Shown: in pieces, positions 1 through 10,539 of the stretch
How positions within the stretch are numbered: the stretch's first letter is position 1
How the letters are laid out: each line of letters starts with the position of its first letter
Assembly: GCA_025232375.1 (NCBI GenBank)
Contig: CP060419.1
Span: 1,859,001 to 1,923,000 of the forward strand
Reading direction: 5' to 3'
Length of the DNA stretch: 64,000 bases
Origin: Pseudoxanthomonas sp. NC8
GTDB taxonomy: Bacteria; Pseudomonadota; Gammaproteobacteria; Xanthomonadales; Xanthomonadaceae
Translations under genes and position numbers: made by a program
Notes under the pieces: generated by a model
The model's database searches: none
What the model was told of the DNA's origin: nothing
Seen by the model: the letters and a program-made list of their open reading frames with translations, nothing else

Positions 1-587
1 GCGAGCCGCACCACTTCGAGCGGCTGGATGCGCAGCTGCGCGAGACCGGCACCCATGGCGGCACGATCAGGCTCTGGTCGTGCGCCGCCTCCACCGGCGA
101 GGAGCCCTACTCGATGGCGATCACCGCCTGCGAGGCGTTCGGCACGCTGACCCCGCCGGTGCGGATCCGCAGCCACCGACATCGACACCAGGTGCTGGCG
201 ACGGCCCAGCGTGGCGTCTACAGCGTGGAGCGCATCGCCGACCTGGACACGGAGACCCGTCGCCGCTACTTCCAGCGCGGTACCGGGCCCAACGAGGGCC
301 GCTGCCGGGTCAACCCGGCGCTGCAGGCCCTGATCGAGTTCCGCCCGCTCAACCTGCTCGAGTCGCGCTATGACGTCGGCGGCCCTTTCACCGCGCTGTT
401 CTGCCGCAACGTGATGATCTATTTCGACAAGCCGACCCAGCGCGGGATCCTCTCGCGACTGGTCACGCAGATGGACTCCGCCAGCCTGCTCTACACCGGC
501 CACTCGGAGAATTACCTGCACGCCGCGGACCTGATCCAGCCGTGCGGCCGCACCCTGTACCGGCGCAACCCCGCGGTGCGCGCATGA
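1..587 (+). CDS. cheR: chemotaxis protein methyltransferase CheR, 5' truncated
   Basis: CheR methylates glutamates on chemoreceptors using S-adenosylmethionine. The window starts inside the gene, so the N-terminal helical domain is missing. The frame starting at base 3 gives a SAM-binding stretch [12 protein letters not shown] (about 78-115), and the family hallmark CRNVMIYFD lies near 403-430. Two shifts break the frame near 165-205. The conserved ATDIDT motif is encoded there but off-frame, the first shift falling where a CCTGG is expected and the second at ACCAGG (expected ACCCAGG). The stop TGA overlaps the cheD start as ATGA at 584-587, implying translational coupling in a cheR-cheD-cheB operon. 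Family identity is clear; only the 5' end is unknown. Confidence 0.93.
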   Translation, partial: EPHHFERLDAQLRETGTHGGTIRLWSCAASTGEEPYSMAITACEAFGTLTPPVRIRSHRHRHQVLATAQRGVYSVERIADLDTETRRRYFQRGTGPNEGRCRVNPALQALIEFRPLNLLESRYDVGGPFTALFCRNVMIYFDKPTQRGILSRLVTQMDSASLLYTGHSENYLHAADLIQPCGRTLYRRNPAVRA

Positions 588-1180
588 GCGGCGCCCTCCT
601 GCATGCCGATAAGGTGATGCGCTATCGCGACCCGCAGTTCAAGGTACCCGCCGCCAAGCTGCTGCCGACCCAGTACCTGGTGGTGGACGACGGCACCGCG
701 CTGGTGACCGTGCTCGGCTCCTGCGTGGCCGCCTGCATCCGCGATCCGATGCTGCAGCTCGGCGGGATGAACCACTTCCTGCTGCCCGAGGGCAACACCG
801 GCGATGGCGCGCCGGCACGCTACGGCAGCTACGCGATGGAAGTGCTGATCAACGAACTGCTCAAGCGTGGCGCGAGCCGCAAGCGCCTGGAGGCCAAGGT
901 GTTCGGCGGCGCCAACGTGCTCAAGGGCTTCACCAGCAATCCGGTCGGCACCCGCAATGCCGAATTCGTGCGTGCCTACCTCGATGCCGAGCGCATCCCG
1001 GTAGTCGCCGAGGACCTGTGCGGCATCCATCCGCGCAAGGTGTTCTTCTTCCCGCAGACCGGCAAGGTCATGGTCAACCGCCTGCCGCACGCGCACGACG
1101 CCGAAGTCGCCGCCGCCGAGTCGGCGGTGCGCCAGCGCCTGTCGCGCACGCCGGTCAGCGGCGACGTGGAGCTGTTCTGA
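584..1180 (+). CDS. cheD: chemoreceptor glutamine deamidase CheD
   Basis: CheD deamidates glutamines on methyl-accepting chemotaxis proteins, and in many bacteria it interacts with CheC. The 198-residue frame is intact. The catalytic cysteine lies in [11 protein letters not shown] and the catalytic histidine in GGMNHFLLP, spaced as the family requires. The ATG at 584 is chosen because it overlaps the cheR stop (ATGA); an earlier in-frame ATG at 542 would lie inside cheR. The stop TGA at 1178-1180 shares its A with the ATG of cheB. The lysine early in HADKVMRY comes from a GATAAGG that may be a miscalled CCAGG (Lys for Gln). Confidence 0.95.
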   Translation: MSGALLHADKVMRYRDPQFKVPAAKLLPTQYLVVDDGTALVTVLGSCVAACIRDPMLQLGGMNHFLLPEGNTGDGAPARYGSYAMEVLINELLKRGASRKRLEAKVFGGANVLKGFTSNPVGTRNAEFVRAYLDAERIPVVAEDLCGIHPRKVFFFPQTGKVMVNRLPHAHDAEVAAAESAVRQRLSRTPVSGDVELF

Positions 1181-2262
1181 TGCAACGGGTCAAGGTGCTG
1201 GTGGTCGACGACTCGGCCGTGGTGCGGCAGGTCCTGACCGAACTGCTCGGCCGCGACCCGGAGATCGAAGTGGTCGGTACCGCCGCCGATCCGCTGCTGG
1301 CGCGCGAGAAGATCAGGCGCCTCAATCCCGACGTGCTGACCTGGACGTGGAGATGCCGCGCATGGACGGGCTGGCATTCCTCGAGAACATCATGCGCCTG
1401 CGGCCGATGCCGGTGCTGATGGTCTCCTCGCTGACGGAGCGCGGCGCCGAGATCACCCTGCAGGCCTTGGCGCTGGGTGCGGTCGACTTCGTCACCAAGC
1501 CGAAGCTCGACGTCGCCCGCGGCCTGGGGAATACGCCGCGGAGATCACCTCCAAGATCAAGGCCGCCGCGCGCGCGCGTGCAGGCGCAGCCGCGCCCGTC
1601 GCAGAAACTGGAGCCGCTGTGGCCACGCGTGGCTCCGGCCACGGCCGCGCGCTTCCGCACCACCGACCGCCTGATCGCGATCGGTGCCTCTGCCGGCGGC
1701 ACCGAGGCGCTGCGGGTGGTGCTCGAACAGATGCCAGCCGACGCGCCGGCCATCGTCATCACCCAGCACATCCCCGGCGGCTTCAGCCGCGCCTTCGTCG
1801 AGCGCCTCGACCGGCATTCGCCGATGCTGGTGCGCGAGGCCGCCGACGGCGAGGCGATCCTGCCCGGCCATGCCTATCTCCCGCCCGGCGACCGCCACCT
1901 GCGGGTGATCCGCGACGGCGCGCGCTGGCGCTGCCGCATCGACGACGGCCCGCCGGTGAACCGGCACCGTCCCGCGGTGGACGTGCTGTTCCGTTCGGTC
2001 GCGCAGAATGCCGGCGCCAATGCCATCGGCGCGATCCTTACCGGCATGGGCGACGACGGTGCGCGTGGCCTGCTGGAACTGCGCCAGGCCGGTGCGCCGA
2101 CGCTGGTGGGACGAGGCGACCAGCGTGGTCTGGGGCATGCCCGGGGCCGCGGTGAAGCTCGGCGCCGCGCAGGAGACCGTGCCGCTGGAGCGCATCGCCG
2201 GGCGCTTGCTGGAACTGGCCGGCGTCCGCCCGCTCGCAGCCGCAGCCGCAGCCGCCGGCTGA
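1180..2262 (+). CDS. cheB: protein-glutamate methylesterase CheB
   Basis: CheB is a response regulator whose C-terminal domain demethylates, and can deamidate, chemoreceptors. The N-terminal receiver shows VLVVDDSA near 1196, and the phospho-acceptor is in [10 protein letters not shown] at about 1340-1372. The catalytic triad lies in [11 protein letters not shown] (Ser, about 1681-1713), ITQHIPGG (His, about 1756) and [11 protein letters not shown] (Asp, about 2038-2070). Three shifts break the frame: near 1340 (ACCTGG for ACCCTGG, just before the phospho-Asp codon), near 1530 and near 2110. About 360 aa is the normal family length. It starts on the last base of the cheD stop. I judge it an intact gene carrying consensus errors. 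Confidence 0.93.
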
Positions 2263-2306
2263 GCTTCGCTCCGCGCCGGACCCGGCAACGCCGCGTCCGG
2301 TCCCGC

Positions 2307-3224
2307 TCAGTCCGGATTGGCCACGCCGTGCGGCACGTGCCCGGCGGCCACATGCTGGCGGGCGCTGTCGATGTTGTGGGCCGAGTCGTCGAAGAAGATG
2401 TCCGCTCCGAACGCCCATGGGAACGGCCCCTTGGCGCGGCCTCCCAGGAACAGGGCCTCGTCCAGGCGCACGTCCCATTCGCGCAGGGTGCGGATCACCC
2501 GTTCGTGCGCCGGCGCCGAACGCGCGGTGACCAGCGCGGTGCGGATCGGCGCACTTTCGCCTGCCGGGAACGCGGCCTGCAGTTCGTGCAGCGCCGACAG
2601 GAAGCTGCGGAACGGGCCACCGGACAGCGGCTCGCGCGCCCGCTGCCGCTCGTGCAGGCCGAAGGCCTCCACGCCCTGCTCGCGCGAGATGCGCTCGCTC
2701 TCGTCGCCGAAGATCACCGCGTCACCGTCGAAGGCGATGCGCAGCTGGTCGCGGGCCGCGTCGGCGGCCCGTGCAGGCAGGATGGTCGCGGCCGCAACGC
2801 CGTGCTGCAGCGAGCGGCGTACCGATTCGGGGTTGGCCGACAGGAACAGGTCGGTGCCGAAGGGCGCCACGTACGGCCAGGTCGGCTCGCCGGCGGTGAA
2901 TACCGCGCGGACGATGCCCAGGCCATGGTGCTGGATCGCGTTGAAGATGCGCAGTCCGGTATCGGCCGAATTGCGCGACAGCAGGATGACCTCGACCTGC
3001 GGCGTGCCCGCCGGCAACCGCCGGTTCAGCGCCAGCAGCTTGCGCACCACCGGGAAGGCCACGCCCGGCTCGAGGACCTGGTCCTCGAGCCGGCGCTGGT
3101 AGTCCGCATAGGCGTCCACGCCCTCACGTTCGTAGAGGGTGTGGCTCTCTTCCAGGTCGAACAGCGCCCGCGAGGTCACCGCGACGGTGAGCAGGCGGGG
3201 GCTGTTGTCGTCCGGTCGGGCCAT
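2307..3224 (-). CDS. cytosolic 5'-nucleotidase family protein (PF06189 type)
   Basis: This intact frame of 305 residues resembles the 5'-nucleotidase family typified by eukaryotic cN-I, which dephosphorylates nucleoside monophosphates in the cytosol. Visible family features are [15 protein letters not shown] at the N terminus, the [19 protein letters not shown] block, and a C-terminal acidic loop with FFDDSAHN. There is no signal peptide. I chose the ATG at 3224, giving MARPDDNSP, over upstream in-frame ATGs because the extra residues are not family-like; no strong Shine-Dalgarno supports either choice. It stands alone between cheB (convergent) and the secreted protein behind it. Substrate preference cannot be read from sequence. 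Confidence 0.8.
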   Translation of the reverse strand: MARPDDNSPRLLTVAVTSRALFDLEESHTLYEREGVDAYADYQRRLEDQVLEPGVAFPVVRKLLALNRRLPAGTPQVEVILLSRNSADTGLRIFNAIQHHGLGIVRAVFTAGEPTWPYVAPFGTDLFLSANPESVRRSLQHGVAAATILPARAADAARDQLRIAFDGDAVIFGDESERISREQGVEAFGLHERQRAREPLSGGPFRSFLSALHELQAAFPAGESAPIRTALVTARSAPAHERVIRTLREWDVRLDEALFLGGRAKGPFPWAFGADIFFDDSAHNIDSARQHVAAGHVPHGVANPD

Positions 3225-3269
3225 GCAGCCATTATCGACCATGCCGGGCACGCATGCGTTTCGGCGGCG

Positions 3270-3753
3270 TCAGCCTCCGGGCGCGTCGATCCGCAGCCGC
3301 GCCGGCGCACCGCGCTGGCGGTCGCGGGTCACCGCGCGCACCTCTACTTCCAGGTGCAGCGGCTGCTGCTGGCCGGCGGCCGCATCCTGCCAGGTGAACT
3401 GGTGCTCGGCCTTGCGTCCGCTGATCGGCGAAACCACTACCGTGGTCGGGATCAGCCCTTCCGGTGCCTCGCCACTGAGCACCCGGTACTCGAAGCCGAT
3501 CTCGTCCAGGTCGTAGTCGCTGCCACGCGGCCACCTCAGTTCGATCGACACGAAACCCAGTGCGTCGCAGGTGGCGCCCCGCCGATACCGCGGGTCACGC
3601 TGGAGACGACGACCTCCGGTGCCGGAATCCCGGCATTCTCGGCCAGGGCCGAGGTATCGCCTGGAATGGCGTCACGTTGCTGGTGAACAGACATGCAGCG
3701 GCTGCGGCCTGCGCCGGCATGGCGCAGAGCAGCATCAGATACCACAACTTCAC
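3270..3753 (-). CDS. small secreted protein of unknown function
   Basis: A GTG start at 3753 follows an AGGGGAGGGG ribosome-binding site. The product opens with a clear signal peptide ([18 protein letters not shown], cleavage expected after the alanines), so it should be periplasmic or secreted. The mature part reads on through two shifts, one near a CCAGG at about 3660 and one near 3570. It includes PAPEVVVSS, then [30 protein letters not shown] and a C-terminal block ending RIDAPGG, about 160 aa in all. The alternating hydrophobic pattern of the second half suggests a beta-sandwich. I do not recognise a family. Being on the same strand as the 5'-nucleotidase 45 bases downstream suggests possible co-transcription, but nothing assigns a function. 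Confidence 0.6.
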
Positions 3754-3863
3754 GGGACCCCTCCCCTGTCGTTGAAGCACGACAACTATCGATTTTTTCT
3801 GTCGCGCCGGGCGGGCGTCCCTGTTTCACCCGGCGGTCCGGCGCATGGCACCGGCAGAGCCAG

Positions 3864-4633
3864 TCATACCACGAATTGTTCGCTCAGGATACGTTCTTCG
3901 AGGTTGTGTTCGGGATCGAACAGCAGGGTCACGATCCGGTCCACGGATTCACGGATCACGACCTCCACCACGCCGCGGGTTTCGTGCGAATCGGCGGTCA
4001 CGCTGACCGGGCGCTTGTACGGGTCCAGCACCTCGAAACGGATCTCGGTATTGGCCTTCAGGATCGCCCCGCGCCAGCGCCGCGGCCGGAATGCGGCGAT
4101 CGGCGTCAGCGCGATGGTGTGCGAGCCCAGCGGCAGGATCGGGCCATGGGCGGAGAAGTTGTAGGCGGTACTCCCCGCCGGAGTAGCAACCATCACGCCA
4201 TCGCATATCAGCTCATCGAGCCGGGTCTGGCCGTTGAGGCCGATGCGGATGTGCGCCGCCTGCCGTGTCTGGCGCAGCAGCGAGACCTCGTTGTAGGCCA
4301 GCGAGCCGGTGCTGGCGCCCGACTCGGTCTGCGCCAGCATCTCCAACGGGCGCAGCTTGGTCGGCTCGGCGCTGGCGATCCGCTCCAGCAGGTCGTCGTC
4401 GTGGAAATGGTTCATGAGGAAACCCACGGTGCCCAGCTTCATGCCGTAGACCGGCTTGCCGGTACCGCCATGCCGGTGCAGCGTCTGCAGCATGAAGCCA
4501 TCGCCGCCGGGGCGCAGATCACGTCGGCCTCTTCCACCGGATGCTGACCGTGGCGGGCGACCATCGCCTCCAGCGCCTGCTGCGCATTGGCCGAGGTACT
4601 GGCGAGGAAGGCGATGTGGGGAGTGGTGCTCAT
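3864..4633 (-). CDS. nadK: NAD kinase
   Basis: NadK phosphorylates NAD to NADP in the cytosol. The start at 4633 ([18 protein letters not shown]) has a GGAG six bases upstream. The family GGDG motif is present, and so are the NE-type substrate loop [17 protein letters not shown] and the [15 protein letters not shown] region that completes the active site. One shift near 4515 breaks the frame just before GGDG. The sense strand reads GCCCCGGCGG where GCCCTCGGCGG is expected (Ala-Leu-Gly-Gly). The total is about 257 aa, normal for the short bacterial form. It sits downstream of the glutamate dehydrogenase gene on the same strand, about 150 bases away. Confidence 0.94.
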
Positions 4634-4751
4634 CGGGTTCTCCGGGTGGACGGCATGCGCCCCTGCCCATGAGGATACCCGGCCGATGCCCGGATGCGGT
4701 GTCGCGCGCCGGTCCGGCGGGTGCTTGCGGATGCAAGCATTGCGCGGGACC

Positions 4752-4780
4752 GCGGATGCCGGCGCGCTGCCGGCATCCGC
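4752..4780. other. perfect stem-loop between gdhB and nadK
   Basis: GCGGATGCCGGC pairs perfectly with GCCGGCATCCGC around a 5-base loop, 8 bases beyond the gdhB stop codon. There is no following T-run on either strand, so it is not a canonical intrinsic terminator. It could protect the 3' end of the gdhB mRNA or be part of a factor-dependent terminator. Only the hairpin itself is directly visible. Confidence 0.5.
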
Positions 4781-4787
4781 TCCTGGA

Positions 4788-7700
4788 TCAGCCGCGCGCG
4801 GCCAGCTGCCCCAGCTTCTGCACGGCCACCGACAGGGTCGGATAGTCGAGCGTCTTCTGCGCCGACAGCTCGTTGAGCATGCCCAGGGTGAAGCGCAGCG
4901 CCGCGTCGTCGCGTGCCAGCCAGTGGCGCACCTTCGCATCGGCATCGCCGCCGGGCTGCGACATCGCCTTGGCCGGCCAGCACGCGATGGTGCGCGGCCA
5001 GTTCGTCGCGCATCACCCCACGGGCGACGGCGTGCCAGCGGCCATCCACCGCCAGCGCGTCGATCTGCTCGAACAGCCACGGCAGCCGCAGCGCGTCGCC
5101 CAGGCGGAAGTGCACGCGCGAGACGTCCACCGGCTTGAGCTTGCGCGAACGCGACAGCTCGATGATGTCGAACGCCGGCTCCAGGTACGGGAGCTCGGAC
5201 AGCTGCTGGGCCAGCTTCGGCGGCATGCCCTTGTCGCGCCATTCGCGCAGCGCGGCCTCGTAGGCCGGGCGCTGGGCATCGGACAGCACGCCGGAGGCTT
5301 CGCGGATGTCGTTGAACGGCTCCCGGTAGCGCTCCACCGCCTCGGTGATGCCCGGCATCGGGCCGGGCCGGTTGAGCAGCCAGCGCACGAACGAGCGTTG
5401 CAGGTTCCAGATCACCTGCAGCGCATCGACCTGCGCGGCTTCCGGAAGCTTGCCGTCGAGCGCGTCGATCTGCGTCCACAGCATCCGCGCGTCGAGCGTC
5501 TCGCGGCTGATCGTGTAGGCCTTGGCCACCTCGGCCGGGCTGCGGCCGGTGTCCTCCTGCATGCGCAGCAGGAAGGTCGCGCCCATCCGGTTGATGGTGG
5601 CGTTGGTCACCGCGGTGGCGATGATCTCGCGCTTGAGGCGGTGCCGCTCCATCGCGTCGGCGTACTTCTTCTGCAGCGGCAGCGGGAAGTAGCGCAGCAG
5701 CTCCTTGGACAGGTACGGGTCTTCCGGGATGTCCGAATCCAGCAGCTGCTGGAACGCCACCAGCTTGAGTACGACAGCAGCACCGCCAGCTCCGGCCGCG
5801 TCATGCCCTGCCCGCGCGCCTTGCGCGCCGACAGTTCCGCGTCCGATGGCAGGAACTCGATCTGCCGGTCGAGCAGGCCCTGCTGTTCGAGGGTGCGGAT
5901 GAAGTGCTGCTTGGAACCCAGCCGCTTGACGCTCATCCGCTCCATCAGGCTGATCGCCTTGGTTCTGGCGGGTGTTGTCCAGCAGTACCAGCCGGGCGAC
6001 CTCGTCGGTCATCGAGGCCAGCAGCTTGTTGCGCGCCGGCGTGGTCAGCTTCTTCGAGCGGACCACGTCGTTGAGCAGGATCTTGATGTTCACCTCGTGG
6101 TCGGAGGTGTCCACGCCGGCGGAGTTGTCGATGAAGTCGGTATTGAGCAGGACCCCGCCCTGCGCGGCCTCGATCCGGCCGAGCTGGGTCATGCCCGGGT
6201 TGCCGCCCTCGCCCACGATCCGGCAGCGCAGCTGGCCGCCGTTGACGCGCAGCGCGTTGTTGGCGCGGTCGCCGACGTCGGCGTTCTGCTCGGTGGCCGC
6301 CTTGACGTAGGTGCCGATGCCGCCGTTCCAGAGCAGGTCCACCGGCGCGCACAGGATCGCAGACATCAGCTCGTTGGGCGACAGCGCCTTGACGCCCTCG
6401 TCCAGGCCGAGCACCGCGCGCACCTGCGGGGTGATCTCGATCGACTTGGCGCTGCGCGGGTGCACGCCGCCGCCCTTGCTGACGAGCTTGGCGTCGTAGT
6501 CGGCCCAGCTCGACCGCGGCAGTGCGAACAGGCGCTCGCGCTCGGCGAAGGAGGCCGCCGCGTCGGGCTCGGGGTCGAGGAAGATGTGGCGATGGTCGAA
6601 CGCGGCGATAAGGCGGATGTGCCGGGACAGCAGCATGCCGTTGCCGAACACGTCGCCGGACATGTCGCCGATGCCGACGCAGCTGAAGTCCTCGCTCTGG
6701 CAGTCGCGGCCCAGCGCCCGGAAATGGCGCTTGACCGACTCCCACGCACCACGGGCGGTGATGCCCATGCCCTTGTGGTCGTAGCCGACCGAGCCACCGG
6801 AGGCGAACGCATCGCCCAGCCAGAAGCCGTGGGCGATGGCCAGGCCGTTGGCGATGTCGGAGAAGGTCGCGGTGCCCTTGTCGGCGGCGACCACGAGGTA
6901 CGGATCGTCCTGGTCGTGGCGCACCACGTCGCGCGGCGGCACGATCTTTCCATCGACGATGTTGTCGGTGATGTCGAGCAGGCCCTGGATGAACAGCTTG
7001 TAGCAGGCCACGCCCTCGGCCAGCACCGCGTCGCGGTCGCCGGAGACCGGCGGCTGCTTGACGAAGAAGCCGCCCTTGGCGCCGACCGGCACGATCACCG
7101 TGTTCTTCACCATCTGCGCCTTGACTAAGGCCCAGCACCTCGGTGCGGAAATCCTCGCGCCGGTCCGACCAGCGCAGGCCGCCACGGGCGACCGGACCGA
7201 AGCGCAGGTGCACGCCCTCCACGCGCGGGCCGTAGACGAAGATCTCGCGGTACGGACGCGGCTTGGGCAGGTCCGGCACCAGCGCCGAATCGAACTTGAA
7301 GCTGATGCAGTGGTAAGGCTGGCCATCGGCCGCCCGCTGGAAATAGCCGGTGCGCAGGGTCGCGTCGATCGCGCCGATGAAGCCGCGCAGGATGCGGTCG
7401 TCGTCCAGGCTGGAAACGCGATCGAGCAGCTTCAGCAGGGTACCGCGGGTGACGGCCTCCCTGGGTCGCGCGATCGGCACCGCGTGCATCGACGACGTCC
7501 TGCAACGCGCGGACCACCGACTCCTCGCCGCCGGCCAGCACGCGCAGCTGGTCGATAAGGCGCTGCTGCCCGGTAAGGACCTGTGCGGCCGACTCGTGGC
7601 CGGTGGCCGGGTGGAAGCGCGCCTCGAACAGCTCGACCAGCAGCCGTGCCAGCAGCGGGTAGCGGCCGAGGGTTTCCTCGACGTAGTTCTGCGAGAACGG

Positions 7701-9743
7701 GACGCCGGTCTGCAGCAGGTATTTCCAGTAGCCGCGCAGCAGCGCGACCTGGCGCCACTCCAGCCCGGCCGACAGGACCAGCCGGTTGAGCCCGTCGTTC
7801 TCCGCGCGGCCCGACCAGATCGCGGCGAAGGCCTGCTCGAACGCGGGGGCCAGCACGGCGATGTCGCCGCCGCCGGTGGCGCGCTCGACCTCGAAGTCCT
7901 GGATGTAGATCGGCTGGGTGCCGCCGTCGGCCAGGCTGGCCTGCAACCGGTACGGATGCTCGGAGATGACCTTCAGGCCCATGTTCTCCATCAGCGGCAG
8001 CACGTCCGACAGCGGGATGTCGTCATGCTGGCGATAGAGCTTCAGGCGCAGGCCGGACGTGCCCTCGCGGCTGACCGCATGCAGGCTCAGGCGCAGGTCG
8101 TCCGGGCCGGACAGCGCGGCCAGCTGCTCGACGTCGTTGGCGGCCAGCTCGGGCGAGATGTCCTCGATGTAGCCGGCCGGCAGGGCGCGGCCGTAGCCGT
8201 TGGTAAGGCGCAGGCCTTCGCCCTCGCCGTGGCGCGCGATCAGCAGTTCGCGCAGGTCGTCCTGCCAGTTGCGCAGCAGGTGGGCGAGCCGGCGCTCCAG
8301 TTCGCCGGTGTCCAGCTCGGCGGCGCTTCCGGCGCGCGGGCGCACGATCAGGTGCAGCTGGGCCAACGGAGATTCGCCGAGCACCACGCTGGAATCGACC
8401 TGCTCGCCGTGCAGCGCGTCCTTCAGCAGCGCCTCGATGCGCAGGCGCACGTCGGTGTTGAAGCGCTCGCGCGGGATGTAGACCAGCGCCGAGAAGAAGC
8501 GGCCATAGCGGTCGCGACGCAGGAACAGCCGGCTGCGCACCCGCTCCTGCAGGCCCAGCACGCCGGTCGCGGTGCGGTACAACTCCTCCTCGCCGGACTG
8601 GAACAGCTCCTCGCGTGGCAGCGTCTCCAGGATGTGGCGCAGCGCCTTGCCGCTGTGGCTGCTCGGCGACAGGCCGCTGCGGCGCATGACGTGCTCGTAG
8701 CGTTCGCGTACCAGCGGGATCTCCCACGGGCGGCGGTTGTAGGCGCTGGAGGTGTACAGGCCGAGGAAGCGCTGCTCGCCGGTGATCGTGCCGTTGGCGT
8801 CGAATTCGAGCACGCCGATGTAGTCCATGTAGCCCTTGCGGTGGATCCGCGAGCGGGCGTTGGTCTTGGTCAGGATCAGCGCCTCGCTGGTGCCGGACTG
8901 GTTCAGTCCGTGCGCGGCCAGCGACTTCACCGGCCGCGGTGGCGCGCTGTCCTTGCCACGCATCAGGCCAGGCCCGAGCCTTCGACCGGGGCCAGCACCG
9001 ACTCCCCGCCCTGCTTCACCACCTTGTATTCGCGATAGCCGTACAGGATGAAATGGTCGGCCGCGGTCCAGCGCAGGAACTCCTGCGCCTCGCGCCGGCC
9101 GGTGTCGTCCACCGGCATGCGGCGGGTGGCCAGGTCGTCGGCGAGCACCTGCATGCGCTCGCGCATCAGGCCCCAGTCGGCGACCACGCCGCGGACCTCG
9201 GCCAGCACGCCGGCGATGCGCTGCTCGATCTCGCGCATCGCACCGGGCGCCTGGCGGTCGATCTCGAGCAGCATCATCGATTCCGGGCGACCGTCGCCCA
9301 CCGAGAGCAGCTTGCCGTTGCCATCGCGTGCGATGCGTACCAGCGGATGGCCCAGCACGTGCACGCCCACGCCCATGTCGGCCAGGGCCATGCTCACCGA
9401 GTCGATAGGAACGGCATGTCGTCGTTGACGATCTGCAGGACCGTGTAGGGGGAATCCCAGCCGTGGCCCTCCCGGGTCGGGTTGAACACGCGCACGTTGG
9501 CGGTACCCGCCTTGCGCCTGCGGGCGAAGCCGAGCATGTCGATGCCCATCGCGGCCCAGGTCTGCGGCGGATGCTGCGGGTATTCGTCCTCTTCCAGGCG
9601 CCGGTAGAACTCGCCGAGGAACTCCTGCAGTTCGGCCTTGGCGCGCTGCCGGCGCCAGGGCGGCGCGCGGCGGCGTACACCGGCTCGAGCGAGAAGCGAG
9701 CCGACGCCGTTTTCGCCGACGTGGCCTTCGCCGGTTTCGTCAT
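4788..9743 (-). CDS. gdhB: NAD-specific glutamate dehydrogenase, large (about 180 kDa) class
   Basis: This oxidatively deaminates glutamate to 2-oxoglutarate with NAD and belongs to the roughly 1,600-residue GDH-180 class. The span codes for about 1,650 aa. The catalytic core is recognisable around 6900-7330: [21 protein letters not shown] followed by [18 protein letters not shown], with the phosphate/substrate-binding Lys and Arg. The long N-terminal regulatory region and a C-terminal helical region ending [11 protein letters not shown] flank it. The start [10 protein letters not shown] at 9743 is chosen on family grounds. At least eight shifts break the frame (near 9665, 9400, 8965, 7480, 7130, 5965, 5770 and 4985), several at CCWGG sites (for example GACTAAGGCC for GACCAGGCC at 7123-7132). 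It is single-gene, with nadK downstream. Confidence 0.93.
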
Positions 9744-9871
9744 GCTTTGCCACCGGAAGGAGTGGATTTCATGGGACTGGGACTCCGCAGCGTTGTATGC
9801 GCGCATTGTAGCCACGCACTTCGCGGCAGCCTTGCTGCAGGACGGAAGAAAATGCCGCTTTCCAATAAATG

Positions 9872-9893
9872 AACTGGACGGTATAGTCCAGTT
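9872..9893. promoter_or_regulatory. TetR-type operator, 8-6-8 inverted repeat
   Basis: AACTGGAC and GTCCAGTT form a perfect 8-base inverted repeat around the spacer GGTATA. It ends 3 bases before the ATG of the TetR-family gene at 9897 and lies in the divergent gap to gdhB. Position and symmetry fit an autoregulatory operator for that repressor and the downstream RND pump operon. Binding is inferred. Confidence 0.7.
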
Positions 9894-9896
9894 TCC

Positions 9897-10522
9897 ATGC
9901 AGCCCCCGCCCTTCCGCGCCCGCTCGACGACGCCCGCCACCAGCGGGTGCACGATGCGGTGCGCGCCCTAATACGCGAACAGGGCGTGCAGATCAGCATG
10001 GAGGCGGTCGCCGCGCGCGCCGGCTGCTCCAAGCAGACGCTGTATGCGCGCTACGGCTCCAAGCAGGCACTGCTGCTGCAGGTGCTCAGCGACGACAGCC
10101 GCAATGCCACCACGCTCGCCGGCACGCCGGATGCGTCGACCTTGCGCGGCACGCTGGTCGCGTTCGCGCGGGACCACCTCGCAAGCCTGTCCGCGCCCGG
10201 CACGATCGGCACCGCCCGCCTGCTCACCGGGTAAGGCCACCCAGTTCCCCGACGAAGTGCGGGCGCTGTACTCCATATGGATCGAGGGCCTGCAGGGGCG
10301 GCTGGCCGCCTGGCTGCAGCAGGCCATGCGCCGCGGCCTGCTCAGACATGACGATCCGCACTCGGCGGCGGAACTGCTGCTTGGCATGATCGTCGGCCTG
10401 GATTTCGACCGGCAGCGGTTCCTGGTTCCTCACCGCGACACAACCGGCCGGCAGTCACATTGGGCCGAGTTCGCGGTCGACAGCTTCCTGCGCGCCTTCG
10501 TCCCTCCGTCCCCCGTCCCTGA
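9897..10522 (+). CDS. TetR/AcrR family regulator of the adjacent RND pump
   Basis: The N-terminal helix-turn-helix reads HDAVRALIREQGVQISMEAVAARAGCSKQTLYARYGSKQALL, the classical TetR DNA-binding block. The C-terminal ligand-binding half contains QFPDEVRALYSIWIEGLQGRLAAW and AELLLGMIVGLDFDRQ. The ATG at 9897 is followed by a shift within about 30 bases; the HTH lies in a neighbouring frame. A second shift is at 10229 (GGGTAAGGCC for an expected GGCCAGGCC). In the given sequence the frame stays open to 10682, into the adaptor gene. A TGA at 10520-10522 in the neighbouring frame gives a normal length of about 208 aa and is my chosen end. It probably represses the adaptor and permease genes behind it, and itself, through the palindrome just upstream. 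Confidence 0.82.
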
Positions 10523-10539
10523 CCTCCCCGGAGTTTCCG

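Noticed and set aside
4752..4780. Intrinsic terminator between gdhB and nadK
   Set aside because: The stem is perfect but no T-run follows on either strand, so it is listed only as a stem-loop.
4873..7128. 751-residue open frame on the plus strand
   Set aside because: It is antisense to the glutamate dehydrogenase gene, has no family-like motifs, and its openness is a by-product of high GC and codon bias.
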